From Chloroflexota bacterium (GTDB taxonomy: Bacteria > Chloroflexota > Anaerolineae > Anaerolineales > Villigracilaceae), in NCBI GenBank assembly GCA_013112685.1, contig JABFGC010000002.1:1374902-1438901 (forward strand): a DNA stretch of 64,000 bases, read 5' to 3'. The notes beneath the pieces were generated by a model. The model did no database searches, was not told the origin of the DNA, and saw only the letters and a list, made by a program, of their open reading frames with translations. Shown one piece after another: positions 27,516 through 36,340 of the stretch; the stretch's first letter is position 1, and each line of letters begins with the position of its first letter. The position numbers and the translations under genes are program-made.

Positions 27516-28134
27516 ATGAACGCGAAAAAGATACCCGATATCATTGTTGGGCGTTTGCCTGTTTATTTGCGGGCATTGCAACGCATGGCAGACATGGGAC
27601 TGAAGACCACGTCTTCACAGGAACTGGGCGAGCACGTCGGCATTTCCGCCGCGCAGATCCGCAAGGATATTTCGCAGTTCGGCGAGTTCGGCAAGCAAGG
27701 CACGGGGTATTCCATCGAGTTCCTGCTCGATAAACTGCGCGAAATTCTAAAAAGTGGACCGCATTTGGGACGTGGTGGTGGTCGGCGCGGGCGATGTCGG
27801 TCATGCGCTTGCAAACTACCAGGGCTTCCAGAACCGCGGCTTTCGGGTGGCTGCCATCTTCGATAACAACAAGGAGAAGGTCGGGCAGAAGATCGGCAGG
27901 TTCGTGGTGGAGGATACCGAGACCATGGCGGAAAAAATCAAGGCGGCGGGGATCAAAATTGCGATGCTCACGGTGCCCGCCTCCGCCGCGCAGGAAGTGG
28001 CGGACAAACTGATCCAGGCGGGCGTGCGCGCCATCCTCAACTACGCGCCCATCAGCCTGAACGTGCCAAGCAACGTCAAGGTGCAGTACATTGACCCGTC
28101 CACGCATTTGCAGAGGATGACGTTTTATTTGTAG
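27516..28134 (+). CDS. rex: Redox-sensing transcriptional repressor Rex (one frameshift)
   Basis: The N-terminal winged helix ([71 protein letters not shown]) is typical Rex. The NAD(H)-binding Rossmann domain continues, after a one-base insertion in an A-run near 27750, as [40 protein letters not shown] and ends with the domain-swapped helix region ([34 protein letters not shown]). Total about 205 residues, normal for the family. Rex represses fermentation and respiration genes when the NADH/NAD ratio is low. The A5-for-A4 change is an ordinary homopolymer error type, so the gene is probably intact. Confidence 0.92.
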
Positions 28135-28157
28135 GGGATAGCAAACCTTCGCTGTCT

Positions 28158-28259
28158 GACGCCTAAATGAATTTGGGGGATTTCCCCTGAAGGGGACAAT
28201 GAGCCGGAAACCGTCCAAAGGGAATTGGATGGGCGTCCGCAGAACCCCTGTTGGGCGTC
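28158..28259 (+). other. attC-like inverted-end site between rex and an AT-rich gene
   Basis: GACGCCTAA (28158-28166) and TTGGGCGTC (28251-28259) are inverted copies (8 of 9). The right end contains GTTGGGC, a match to the integron core GTTRRRY. The left end GCCTAAA differs by one base from RYYYAAC. Inner segments TTTGGGGG and AACCCC could pair. The size (102 bases) fits attC sites. No integrase is in the window. Confidence 0.35.
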
Positions 28260-28274
28260 AAATTGGAGATAATC

Positions 28275-28976
28275 GTGAGTGACAAACCAATCCTTCCCCC
28301 GGGACAATATGAATTGACCGAGTTTCCACGTTTTGGATTAACTCAATTTGCTTACCGATTCCCGAAGAATATTGAGAAGGTGCAAATTACAGTTTCAGGT
28401 GAAGTGGATCGTTCAATCACAGCTTCAGATTTGCTATTCCAACTACCACGCATTGAACAAGTATCAGATTTTCATTGCGTCACAACTTGGAGTCAAAGGT
28501 CGCTTGCTTGGAGTGGCTTTCGATTTTCCGATTTCTATGAAAGCATCGTAAAGCCCGAAGCGCATCCGAAAACGGGAGCAAATTTTGTTCTTTTAAAGGG
28601 TCAAGACAGCGCTCGTACAAGCCTTCCCCTTGAAGATATTCTTTCTAATGACGTCTTACTTGCCGATAGGTTGAACGGGGAACCACTTTCAGTTGAACAC
28701 GGAGCGCCGTTGCGATTGGTTGCTCCGTCTCACTACGGCTACAAAAACATAAAACACTTACACCGAGTAGAATTTTGGCTGAACGACCAAAACTACAAGC
28801 CCTCTGGGTTTCGGTTCATGCAACATCCACGAGCCCGAGTGGCTATGGAAGAACGTGCAATTGGTGCGCCTGGTTGGGTGTTCCGTTTTCTGTATCGTCC
28901 ACTAATACGACCAACCATATCACGATTTCGAACAGCAATGGCTGTATACTATGAACAAGTCAAAAGTCGTCGATAA
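28275..28976 (+). CDS. Small sulfite-oxidase-fold molybdopterin oxidoreductase
   Basis: A 233-residue protein with the SUOX/MsrP-type molybdopterin fold. The segment SDFHCVTTWSQRSLAWSGFRFSDFYESI carries the Cys (about residue 67) that ligates molybdenum. GEPLSVEHGAPLRLVAPSHYGYKNIKHLHRVEFW is the matching C-terminal pattern. No signal peptide, haem or membrane domain is attached, so the partner is unknown. GGAG before the GTG at 28275 sets the start. The base composition is clearly AT-richer than rex and the TPR gene around it, which suggests transfer. It lies between two candidate recombination sites, discussed in the findings. Confidence 0.8.
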   Translation: MSDKPILPPGQYELTEFPRFGLTQFAYRFPKNIEKVQITVSGEVDRSITASDLLFQLPRIEQVSDFHCVTTWSQRSLAWSGFRFSDFYESIVKPEAHPKTGANFVLLKGQDSARTSLPLEDILSNDVLLADRLNGEPLSVEHGAPLRLVAPSHYGYKNIKHLHRVEFWLNDQNYKPSGFRFMQHPRARVAMEERAIGAPGWVFRFLYRPLIRPTISRFRTAMAVYYEQVKSRR

Positions 28977-29052
28977 AAATCAACGCCCAGCTGACGTGTG
29001 GGACGCTTCGTGTGCGGCATTTTTGGGCATTTTCCTGGCTTCGGGTTTTCCC

Positions 29053-29095
29053 TGCTCTCAAACATTGCCCACTGGACGGGCAGTTCCTGAGAGCA
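29053..29095 (+). repeat. Nested hairpin upstream of a lipoprotein gene
   Basis: TGCTCTCA (29053-29060) pairs with TGAGAGCA (29088-29095). Inside, TGCCC (29066-29070) pairs with GGGCA (29078-29082), with five unpaired bases on each side. GTTAGGAC follows at 29099-29106. There is no T-run. Confidence 0.65.
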
Positions 29096-29109
29096 CAAGT
29101 TAGGACATC

Positions 29110-29592
29110 ATGCGATTACTATTCGTTTTTATCATGATAAGTTCTCTTTTTCTTATAGTGGGCTGTTCGACTGTTAAAGATACAACATACCTTACGCCGA
29201 TTCCTATTGAAACACTTTCAGCATATTCTGGAGGAAAGCCTATTCAGCACAAATTAGACGCTGTCATTGTCGGGCAAAGAATGTTGTGGGGTTCAAGAAC
29301 TTCCAATATTGGCGAACTCAAGGTAGTTTTTGTCGATAAAATAACCCTTACAGATGCTCTTAAGAAAATTGGATGGACAGGTAGAAACTGGACCAAATTA
29401 TCAGACAATACAAAAGTATGGTTAGTTATCTTTGAAGGAGATTGGCAATTGATATTTCCAGTTCCAGGTGTAGAAGGAGAAGTTGTGCCTACATTAGAAC
29501 CCCCATATCATGGATGTGAATATTCGTTATTTACGGCAAGTGATGGAAGCCCTCTTGCGGGAGGAAGTATTCCTTGCCCATCTGACAAGTAG
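29110..29592 (+). CDS. Small lipoprotein of unknown function, AT-rich
   Basis: A 160-residue protein with signal peptide MRLLFVFIMISSLFLIVGC and lipobox Cys at 19. The mature part has no recognised domain. It is beta-rich with Trp residues (GWTGRNWTKLSDNTKVWLVIFEGDWQLIFPVPG) and two or three cysteines near the C-terminus. Codon use (many A/T third positions) differs from the GC-rich neighbours, as in the preceding oxidoreductase gene. There is no good Shine-Dalgarno; GTTAGGAC lies a few bases before the ATG. The gene is probably horizontally acquired. Confidence 0.65.
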   Translation: MRLLFVFIMISSLFLIVGCSTVKDTTYLTPIPIETLSAYSGGKPIQHKLDAVIVGQRMLWGSRTSNIGELKVVFVDKITLTDALKKIGWTGRNWTKLSDNTKVWLVIFEGDWQLIFPVPGVEGEVVPTLEPPYHGCEYSLFTASDGSPLAGGSIPCPSDK

Positions 29593-30011
29593 TTTATACA
29601 AACCCGCCCAACAAAGCGTCCTCAGAAACCGTCCGTTCATAAGCGCCTCAGATGCCATCCTCCGAGGCGCTTTTTTCGAAAAATGGCTTCGAGCTCCCCT
29701 TCAAAACCCTGAACTTGCCAAAAATCTTGCAGAGAGTTAAATGCAAAACAGGCATATGGTTCTCAGACGCCGATTGCGCCGCTATGCGGAACGCCTGCAC
29801 TACTTCCGCAAACTTGACCCAACAACGGAGCGGGCGTAGACTTCTCTCACCGTCCCATGGCTGTGGCTGGACTAAACGCTCACGCCCCATCAGTGCCCCC
29901 GCGGCGGGATCACCTCAAGGATACGCCGATGCCACATCATCCCGCAGCGCAGCGGAGTGGACGTCCCTTTCAAGGACATTCTAAACGCAAGCCCAAGAAT
30001 AGAGTGCACGA
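29593..30011 (+). other. 419-base stretch without a convincing gene
   Basis: Just after the lipoprotein stop is GCCCAAC (29606-29612), a match to the RYYYAAC end of attC sites. A terminator follows (29641-29676). The rest has only short overlapping frames on both strands without a start or a recognisable product. GAAACCGTCC at 29625-29634 is an exact copy of 28207-28216. Confidence 0.5.
29641..29676 (+). terminator. Rho-independent terminator
   Basis: AAGCGCCTC (29641-29649) pairs with GAGGCGCTT (29664-29672), followed by a T-run to 29676. It ends transcription from the small lipoprotein gene. Confidence 0.85.
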
Positions 30012-30596
30012 ATGGCGCAGGCAAAATCACGATACGCAGTCTTTGTGACCATATTGGGTCTGTTTTTCCTGCTGGCTGGGGGATGCAGTAAGATCCAGGG
30101 TGTATTTGCCACGCCAACCTCAGCGCCGACGTCAACGCCAACCTTGAATCCAACGCCAATATCAACGCCAACGCTTATCCCCACCCCAACTCCATACAAA
30201 GGCATCCAAAATCCCGATAACAGTCACTGGTATTTGGTACTTCCTCAAATGGATTGGGATAATGCCGAAAACTACTGCGCATCAAGAAAAGGACACTTGG
30301 TCACCATAGAAGATGAAGAGGAGAATATGTTTGTCTACAATCTTGCCCCGTACGCCCTTCTGGGCGCTACAGATAGAGACAAAGAAGGGCATTGGGTATG
30401 GGTTGCCGGACAAGAGATGAGTTATACGAACTGGTGTCAGGGCGAACCCAATAACTGTGGAAGTCGGGAAGTATACGGATACTGTATTTCAGAAAACTAC
30501 CTAAATTTCCATAATGATCCTCGTTGTCTCTCTGGTCAATGGAATGACGTTTCTATTAGTGGTGAGGAATCTTATGTGTGTGAATTTGAAAATTAG
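30012..30596 (+). CDS. C-type lectin-domain lipoprotein
   Basis: A 194-residue protein. The signal peptide and lipobox (FLLAGGC, Cys about 25) are followed by a linker of PT repeats (about 33-62) and then a complete C-type lectin-like domain (about 70-194). It begins HWYLVLPQMDWDNAENYCASRKGHLVTIEDEEENMFV, continues with WVWVAGQEMSYTNWCQGEPNNCG and ends GQWNDVSISGEESYVCEFEN. Both the EPN motif (mannose-type sugar binding with Ca2+) and the WND motif are intact, as are the disulfide cysteines. A Ca-dependent sugar-binding role on the cell surface is likely from family knowledge. The composition is AT-rich compared with the neighbouring TPR gene. Confidence 0.87.
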   Translation: MAQAKSRYAVFVTILGLFFLLAGGCSKIQGVFATPTSAPTSTPTLNPTPISTPTLIPTPTPYKGIQNPDNSHWYLVLPQMDWDNAENYCASRKGHLVTIEDEEENMFVYNLAPYALLGATDRDKEGHWVWVAGQEMSYTNWCQGEPNNCGSREVYGYCISENYLNFHNDPRCLSGQWNDVSISGEESYVCEFEN

Positions 30597-30680
30597 ACGG
30601 CCGCCCACCGATTAATGCAAGTGTCAAGGGCGGAAGGTAAAATCCGTGAAAATATCAGGCGCTACCTGCGGGTGAACTTC

Positions 30681-30718
30681 AAACGGTCATAAGGAAATGC
30701 TTCTTCATGACCGTTTTT
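30681..30718 (+). terminator. Rho-independent terminator
   Basis: AAACGGTCAT (30681-30690) pairs with ATGACCGTTT (30707-30716), followed by TT. It lies between the lectin gene and the TPR gene. The rest of the 283-base gap has no gene; TATAAT at 30822-30827 and TAAAAT at 30864-30869 are possible -10 boxes for the next gene. Confidence 0.8.
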
Positions 30719-30879
30719 CGTTTGCCGCCAATGCCTGCGTCCCAGCCCGCTGTCCCCCGGCAGGGCGGTGCGTTTCCCGGCGCGGAGACACACCCGCAAA
30801 GATTCAAATCCCATACAAGGTTATAATTACATAATCGTTCCGATAAATCCGCCCGCGCCAAAGTAAAATTACAGCCAAT

Positions 30880-33192
30880 ATGCCCGGTAGAGACGACATC
30901 TTTCAAAAAGCAATGAACGAGGGACATTCCGCCGCCTGGGACCAGGAATGGGAAAAGGCGATCAATGCCTATCGCCGCGCCCTTGAGGAATTCCCCGATC
31001 ACCCCAAGGCGCTCACCAGCCTCGGGCTCGCGTTGTTCCAAATGGGCAACGTGGACGAATCCCTGCAAATCTACCTGCGCGCCGCCAAGGTCTCGTCCGA
31101 CGACCCCGTCTCCACCGAAAAAGTGGCGCAACTCTCCGAGCGCGTGGGCGATCTCAAAACCGCCATGGATGCCGCCATCCGCGCGGGCGACCTCTACCTC
31201 AAACAACGCGACACCGACAAAGCCATCGAAAACTGGGTGCACGTCACCAGCATCAACCCCGAAAACGCCATCGCCCACTCGCGCCTCGCGCAGGTGCACG
31301 AACGGCTCGGTCACCTTCAACAGGCGGCCACGGAATATCTCGCGCTCGCCAGCATCATCCAGCGCGCGGGCAACGCCGAAAAAACCCAGGAGATGGTGGA
31401 CAAAGCCCAATCCCTCGTGCCCACCAGCCCCGAAGTCAAACAGGCGCAGTCCTCCCTCAAAATGGGACAACTGCTCCCCAAACCGATCCGCGGCAAAGGC
31501 GGGACGGGACCCATCCGCATGGCGCAGGTCAAACAGCTGCAGCAGCCCCAAAAAACCGCCTCAGGGCTGGACCCGGTGGCGGAAGCCCGCCAGAAAGCGT
31601 TGACTCACCTGGCAGAGATGCTCTTCGAATACTCTGACGACAGTCCCGCCGCGCAGGAACGACGCGGGCTGGCGGCGATCATGAAAGGCACGGGCGCCAT
31701 CTCGCTCCAGCAAGCCGAACAGGCGAAGGTCATCCTGCACCTCGGTCAAGCCATTGACGCGCAATCGAAGGGCAACGATGCCCAAGCCGCCGAGGAAATG
31801 GAAAGCGCATTGGAGGCGGGCTTTACCAATCCTGCCCTCTATTTCAACCTCGGCTATCTCCGCTTCAAAGGCGACCGCATCGAAAGCGCGCAGCGCTTCT
31901 TGCAGAACGCCGTCAAGCACACCGATTACGCGCTTGCAACGCGCCTCCTGCTCGGGCAGATGCTGGTCAAAAAAGGCGCGTACCGCGAAGCCGCCCTCGA
32001 ATACATCGAAGCCCTGAAACTGGCGGACTCGATGACCGTCCCGCACGAACAGGCAGACGACATCCGCCAGCAATACGAACCCATCATCGAGAACTATCAA
32101 AACCAGTCCGACGACAGCGTGCTCCGCAAGGTGTGTGAAAACATCAACGGCTTGTTGATGCGCCCGGACTGGCGCGAACAACTCCACAAGACGCGCGAAC
32201 AAATGCCGAAGATGGAAGGCGGCCTGCCCGCCCCGCTCGGCGAGGTCATCCTCCGGGCGCAGTCCAGCTCCGGTGCTTGAATCCATGAACCGCATCAACC
32301 AGCTGGCGCGCATGGGAAGCCTGCGTTCCGCCATGGACGAAGCCTACGATGCCGTGCAGCAGGCGCCCACCTACCTGCCGCTTCACACCCTCATGGGCGA
32401 CCTGCTCGTTCAGGACGGGCGCAACGGAGACGCCATTACAAAGTACAGCGTGGTGGCGCATGCCTACGGGGTGCGCGGCGAAGTCATGCCGGCGACGAAA
32501 CTCCTGCGCCGCATCATCCAAATCTCGCCCATGGATATGGGCGCGCGCAACCGCCTGATTGACCTGCTCGTGGCGCGCGGTCACGTGGACGAAGCCATCA
32601 ATGAATACCGGAACTCGCCGCCATCTACTACCGCCTCGCCGAACTGGACATGGCGCGCAAGACCTACACCACCGCCCTGCGCGTGGTACAGCAGGGCAAC
32701 GCCAGCCGCGACTGGAATACCCACATCCTCCAGCGCATGGCGGATATTGACATGCGGCGGCTCGACTGGAAACAAGCCTTGCGCGTCTACGAGCAGATCC
32801 GCACCCTCGCGCCCGACGACGACGCCACCCGCAAACAACTCATCGAATTGAACCTGCGCATGGGGCAGACGGACAAGGCGCTGATCGAGTTGGAAAATTA
32901 CATCACGCATCTCGAAAGCCAGGGCAAGGGCGAACTGGCGCTGAAGTTCCTCGAAGAACTCGTCCGCGACCACGCCGAACAGCCCGCGCTCAAACGCACC
33001 TACGCGGCTCTCCTGCACCGCACCGGGCGCACCGGCGAAGCCATTTCCCTGCTTGACGGGCTGGGAGAGACCCTCTTGCAAAGCGGCGACCGCCGGGGCG
33101 CGATGGAGGTCATCAACCAAATCGTCCTGATGAACCCGCCCAACGCCGAAGACTACCGCACCCTGTTAAACCAGATGCGCTCCAGACCGTAA
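30880..33192 (+). CDS. Long TPR-repeat protein (two compensating frameshifts)
   Basis: Read as one gene this is about 770 residues of tetratricopeptide repeats. The first part (30880-32280) begins MPGRDDIFQKAMNEGHSAAWDQEWEKAINAYRRALEEFPDHPKALTSLGLALFQMGNVDESLQIYLRA. A one-base insertion near 32272 ends it at a false stop; restored, it reads RAQSSSVLESMNRINQLARMGSLRSAMDEAYDAVQQAPTYLPLHTLMGDLLVQ. A missing G near 32610 then returns the frame (DEAINEYRELAAIYYRLAELDMARKTY). No signal peptide or catalytic domain is seen, so it is a cytoplasmic scaffold of unknown partner. TAAAAT ten bases before the ATG suggests a very short leader. Confidence 0.8.
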
Positions 33193-33196
33193 GCCG

Positions 33197-33225
33197 AACG
33201 CCCATCCACGCGATGGGCGTTTTTT
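33197..33225 (+). terminator. Rho-independent terminator
   Basis: AACGCCCATC (33197-33206) pairs with GATGGGCGTT (33212-33221), followed by T to 33225. It closes the TPR transcript. Confidence 0.9.
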
Positions 33226-33336
33226 CCCGCCCGCTTTGTGACAAAAGTTCTAACTGCCGCCTAACTCGCCCATGCTATAATGCCGCCGACTTTGAATCCG
33301 CAGTCGCGCTTTCAGCGCGACATGATTGGAGAAACC

Positions 33337-34416
33337 ATGCCCAAAACCCAAAACACAGCCGTGATGAATTGGCTTTTTATCTTCGCCTTTGTCGTGGCAT
33401 TCCTCGTCGTCTTCGGTGGATTCGTCCGCCTCACCCGCTCCGGCTTGTCCATCGTCGAATGGAATCCGATCAATGGAACGATTCCCCCCATGGGCAATCA
33501 CCAATGGGAGGCGGAATTCGCCAAATACCAGCAGACCCCCGAATACATCCTCATCAATCAGGGCATGACCCTGGAGGAATACAAGTTCATCTTTTACATC
33601 GAATGGTTCCACCGTCTCGTGGCGCGCCTCGCCGGTTTGTTCTACGCCATCCCGGTGTTTTACTTCCTGTTCAAAAAAGCCATTCCCTTCAAGGAATTTG
33701 GGGTGTACTTCGTGATGGGGATGCTCTTCATCGGGCAGGCGTTCATGGGCTGGTTTATGGTCGCCAGCGGATTGGAAAGCCGTCCCTCCGTCAGTCATTT
33801 CCGCCTCACGACTCACCTCCTGCTTGCCCTGACCTTATTCAGCCTCGCCTTGTGGACGGCGCTCGGTCACCGCTTCGGCTTCTCTGAATCCGCTAAACCC
33901 GCAAGATGGTCTCTGCCGAGCAAACTGGCGTTGTGGTCAACGGTGGTGTTGATCATCCAAATCGCCTACGGCGGCATGACGGCGGGACTCAAAGCCGGTC
34001 ACGTCTCGGATACCTGGCCCCTCATGTTCGGCAGGTGGATCCCGCCCAACTTGTTTATTTCGTGGGCTGCCTTGTTTGAAACCCCGCAGACCATTGTCTT
34101 CATCCACCGCTGGCTCGCGTGGCTGGGAATCATTCTCGTGCCGGTGGCTTATTACATCGTCAAAAAGCAGAATTATCCCGCCGACATCCTGAACGGACTC
34201 AAATGGCTGACCGGGGTCGTTGCCCTGCAAATCACGCTCGGCGTGCTGACCATCCTTTCCTACGTGAACATCGTCCTCGCGCTGCTTCACCAGGCGAATG
34301 CCATCCTGCTCTTTGGGTTGGCGGTGTATTTCATCCACCGCTTCCGCGCGCTGGACCAGAAAAAGGCAACAGAGACGGAAAAACTGCCTGTGCAGGGGCA
34401 ACTCGCAGTCAAGTAA
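33337..34416 (+). CDS. ctaA: COX15/CtaA-family heme A synthase
   Basis: A 359-residue membrane protein with eight helices in two four-helix halves. The diagnostic motifs are GGFVRLTRSGLSIVEWNPINGTIPP, the haem His in YIEWFHRLVARLAGLFY (about 91-107), HFRLTTHLLLAL (about 153), GGMTAGLKAGHVSDTWPLMFGRWIPP, FIHRWLAWLG and LALLHQANAILLFG. It converts heme O to heme A, the cofactor of aa3-type cytochrome oxidases. That implies an aerobic or microaerobic respiratory capacity. GGAG before the ATG sets the start at 33337. No oxidase genes are in the window. Confidence 0.93.
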   Translation: MPKTQNTAVMNWLFIFAFVVAFLVVFGGFVRLTRSGLSIVEWNPINGTIPPMGNHQWEAEFAKYQQTPEYILINQGMTLEEYKFIFYIEWFHRLVARLAGLFYAIPVFYFLFKKAIPFKEFGVYFVMGMLFIGQAFMGWFMVASGLESRPSVSHFRLTTHLLLALTLFSLALWTALGHRFGFSESAKPARWSLPSKLALWSTVVLIIQIAYGGMTAGLKAGHVSDTWPLMFGRWIPPNLFISWAALFETPQTIVFIHRWLAWLGIILVPVAYYIVKKQNYPADILNGLKWLTGVVALQITLGVLTILSYVNIVLALLHQANAILLFGLAVYFIHRFRALDQKKATETEKLPVQGQLAVK

Positions 34417-34446
34417 GATGCGAATCTCGTCTGTCAAATTAAACAA

Positions 34447-34486
34447 CCAGCCACAGAGGGTCAAATCTGTGGCTGGAAGTTTTTTA
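34447..34486. terminator. Bidirectional terminator
   Basis: CCAGCCACAGA (34447-34457) pairs with TCTGTGGCTGG (34466-34476), with AAACAA before and TTTTTT after. It ends ctaA on the plus strand and the transporter operon on the minus strand; the last minus-strand stop codon lies in the T-run. Confidence 0.88.
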
Positions 34487-34678
34487 CTTCAACGTCTTTG
34501 AATATAACGTAAACCCGACCGTTCCAAGCGCCAGCCCCAGGCTGGAAACGCCCCAGGATAAAAAGTTCAGGAAATACGTGGACTCGAGGACTTTTATAAC
34601 CATCAAAAACGGCAGGATGATGCCGCCGACGACCATCATCACCACGCCGGAGTTGAGCAGAAAAAGCGGGGATTTCAC
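34484..34678 (-). CDS. Small two-helix membrane protein at the end of the transporter operon
   Basis: The 64-residue product (MKSPLFLLNSGVVMMVVGGIILPFLMVIKVLESTYFLNFLSWGVSSLGLALGTVGFTLYSKTLK) has two clear hydrophobic helices (about 9-28 and 38-60). Its GTG start overlaps the stop of the preceding ATPase gene in a GTGA arrangement, which argues that it is a real, coupled gene. The function is unknown. It may stabilise the transporter or be an unrelated small membrane protein. Confidence 0.65.
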   Translation of the reverse strand: MKSPLFLLNSGVVMMVVGGIILPFLMVIKVLESTYFLNFLSWGVSSLGLALGTVGFTLYSKTLK

Positions 34679-35724
34679 GTCGAGTTCTCCGTTTTATACA
34701 GCCAGCAGGCAACGAAATGCCCCGGCTCCGGTTCAAAATCAACCGGTTCTTTCTCGTCGCACAGACCCGCAATGGCTCGCGCACAGCGCGGGTGAAAACG
34801 ACAGCCCTTCGGCGGGTTTACCAGGCTGGGCGGTTCGCCGGGCGGCACTTCCTTGTAGGTAATGGAATTCTCCGCATCCGGGTCGGAGGTGGCGGCGAGC
34901 AAAGCCGCCGTGTACGGGTGGAGGGGGATATCGAGCAGGCGGCGCGTTTCGGCTTTTTCCACCAGGCTGCCCGCATACATCACAAAAATCCGCTCGGAAA
35001 AATATTTGACCGTCGAAAGGTCGTGCGTGATGTAAATCACCGAGAGGCGGTGCTTCTCCTGCAAGGCGCGCAGTAATTTCAAAATCTCCACCCGCACCGA
35101 AGCATCCAGCATCGAGACGGGTTCGTCCGCCACGAGCATCTTCGGTTCGAGGATCATCGCGCGCGCGATCACCACGCGCCGCCGCTGCCCGCCGCTGAGC
35201 ATGTGTGGGAACTTGTGCAGGAAATCCTCCACCGGGTGCAGTTTCACCTCGGTCATCGTCCTGCGGATTCGCTCCAGCCTCTTTTCCCTATCCTTCACGC
35301 CGCTGATGATGAGCGGCTCCTCCAGGATCTGCTGCACGTTCATAAACGGCGGCAGCGCCGCATACGGGTCCTGTTGGACGTAGCCGATCTCGAAGCGGTA
35401 ATTCCGCAGTTCTTCATCGGTCAGGTCCACGAGACTCCTGCCCTCGAAGATGAGTTCGCCGCGCGTGGGGATGTTGATCCCCAGGATGGTTTTCATCAGG
35501 CTGGATTTTCCGCATCCGCTCTCGCCGACGACTGCCACGCTTTCCCCCTGAGCCATCTCAAAGCTGACGCCGTCCACGGCTTTGACGTATCCCATGCGGC
35601 TGAACCCGAAGCGGCGCAATTCATACCACACGTGCAGGTCATGGACGGAGAGCAGGGTTTCCCGTTGTCCCTGTATTTTCGACGACATTTTCATTGCCTC
35701 TTTGATTTCGGTGGTATGGATCAT
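34675..35724 (-). CDS. Oligopeptide/dipeptide ABC transporter ATPase (OppF/DppF type)
   Basis: A 349-residue ABC ATPase. Walker A is VVGESGCGKSSL (about 59-70), the signature is LSGGQRRRVVIARAMI (about 173), Walker B is MLVADEPVSMLDASVR, and the switch His is in IYITHDLSTV. The C-terminal oligopeptide-transporter extension GEPPSLVNPPKGCRFHPRCARAIAGLC..KEPVDFEPEPGHFVACWL carries the four Cys found in Opp/Dpp ATPases. The ATG at 35724 overlaps the stop of the DinB-like gene (ATGA). A second in-frame ATG at 35694 is an alternative. Confidence 0.9.
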   Translation of the reverse strand: MIHTTEIKEAMKMSSKIQGQRETLLSVHDLHVWYELRRFGFSRMGYVKAVDGVSFEMAQGESVAVVGESGCGKSSLMKTILGINIPTRGELIFEGRSLVDLTDEELRNYRFEIGYVQQDPYAALPPFMNVQQILEEPLIISGVKDREKRLERIRRTMTEVKLHPVEDFLHKFPHMLSGGQRRRVVIARAMILEPKMLVADEPVSMLDASVRVEILKLLRALQEKHRLSVIYITHDLSTVKYFSERIFVMYAGSLVEKAETRRLLDIPLHPYTAALLAATSDPDAENSITYKEVPPGEPPSLVNPPKGCRFHPRCARAIAGLCDEKEPVDFEPEPGHFVACWLYKTENST

Positions 35725-36302
35725 GACTGGCGCATTTCCGTTGCGGAGCCGAAGCCCATCTGCAAGCCTTTCAGGCATTCCATCATGCCGAGGTGACGGC
35801 AATCGTGCGATAAAAAGACCAGCAGGTTCAGACGGATGTTTTGCAGTTTTCGTTTCAGTTCTTCGTCAATCGAATCAAAAGCGGGATAACGTTCATCCAG
35901 CAATCGGACGAATTCCTCCAGCGCGCCGTAGGAACGCTTGAGATAATCCAGCAATTCATCCCTGGGAGGGATGGGCAGGGTGGCGGCGACTTCATCGCTC
36001 AGACCCGTGCCGACCGTCGCGCTCAGGTCGGTGGGAAAGCCCCATTTTTGGGCGAGGTTTTCGCGCGCCCAAATCTCCACCGGCTCGCCGAAATCGGGAC
36101 CCAGCTGCGGCGTGCGCTCCAAAATGATCGCTTTGAGGAAATCCGACTCGCGCGCCAGGTGCCAGAGGTGAAATCCGATGGATGTGCTGTAGCCCCTCGG
36201 TCTCCAGCGCAATTGGTCTTCGTCGAGTCCGCGGGCAAAGTCAAGCACAATCCGATGAATATCCTTGAAGGAATAGAGTACGTCGTACAGGGCGGCGGAC
36301 AT
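35721..36302 (-). CDS. DinB-superfamily protein encoded between the two transporter ATPases
   Basis: A 193-residue helical protein. MSAALYDVLYSFKDIHRIVLDFARGLDEDQLRWRPRGYSTSIGFHLWHLARESDFLKAIIL is the DinB-like start, with the first metal His residues in GFHLWHLAR (about 43-51). The C-terminal LNLLVFLSHDCRHLGMMECLKGLQ provides the remaining candidate ligands. DinB-fold proteins include mycothiol- and bacillithiol-dependent enzymes. The gene has its own GGAG and is coupled to the downstream ATPase by a 4-base overlap. Why it sits inside a peptide transporter operon is unknown. Confidence 0.8.
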   Translation of the reverse strand: MSAALYDVLYSFKDIHRIVLDFARGLDEDQLRWRPRGYSTSIGFHLWHLARESDFLKAIILERTPQLGPDFGEPVEIWARENLAQKWGFPTDLSATVGTGLSDEVAATLPIPPRDELLDYLKRSYGALEEFVRLLDERYPAFDSIDEELKRKLQNIRLNLLVFLSHDCRHLGMMECLKGLQMGFGSATEMRQS

Positions 36303-36340
36303 GGTTCTCTCCCGGGCGGCGATGCCGGTTTGAAAATGGG

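Noticed and set aside
29053..29106. Nested hairpin plus GTTAGGAC as a complete attC site
   Set aside because: The hairpin has R/L-like nested arms, but no RYYYAAC box lies at the matching left position, so it is not called as a full site; it is only mentioned as part of the cassette hypothesis.
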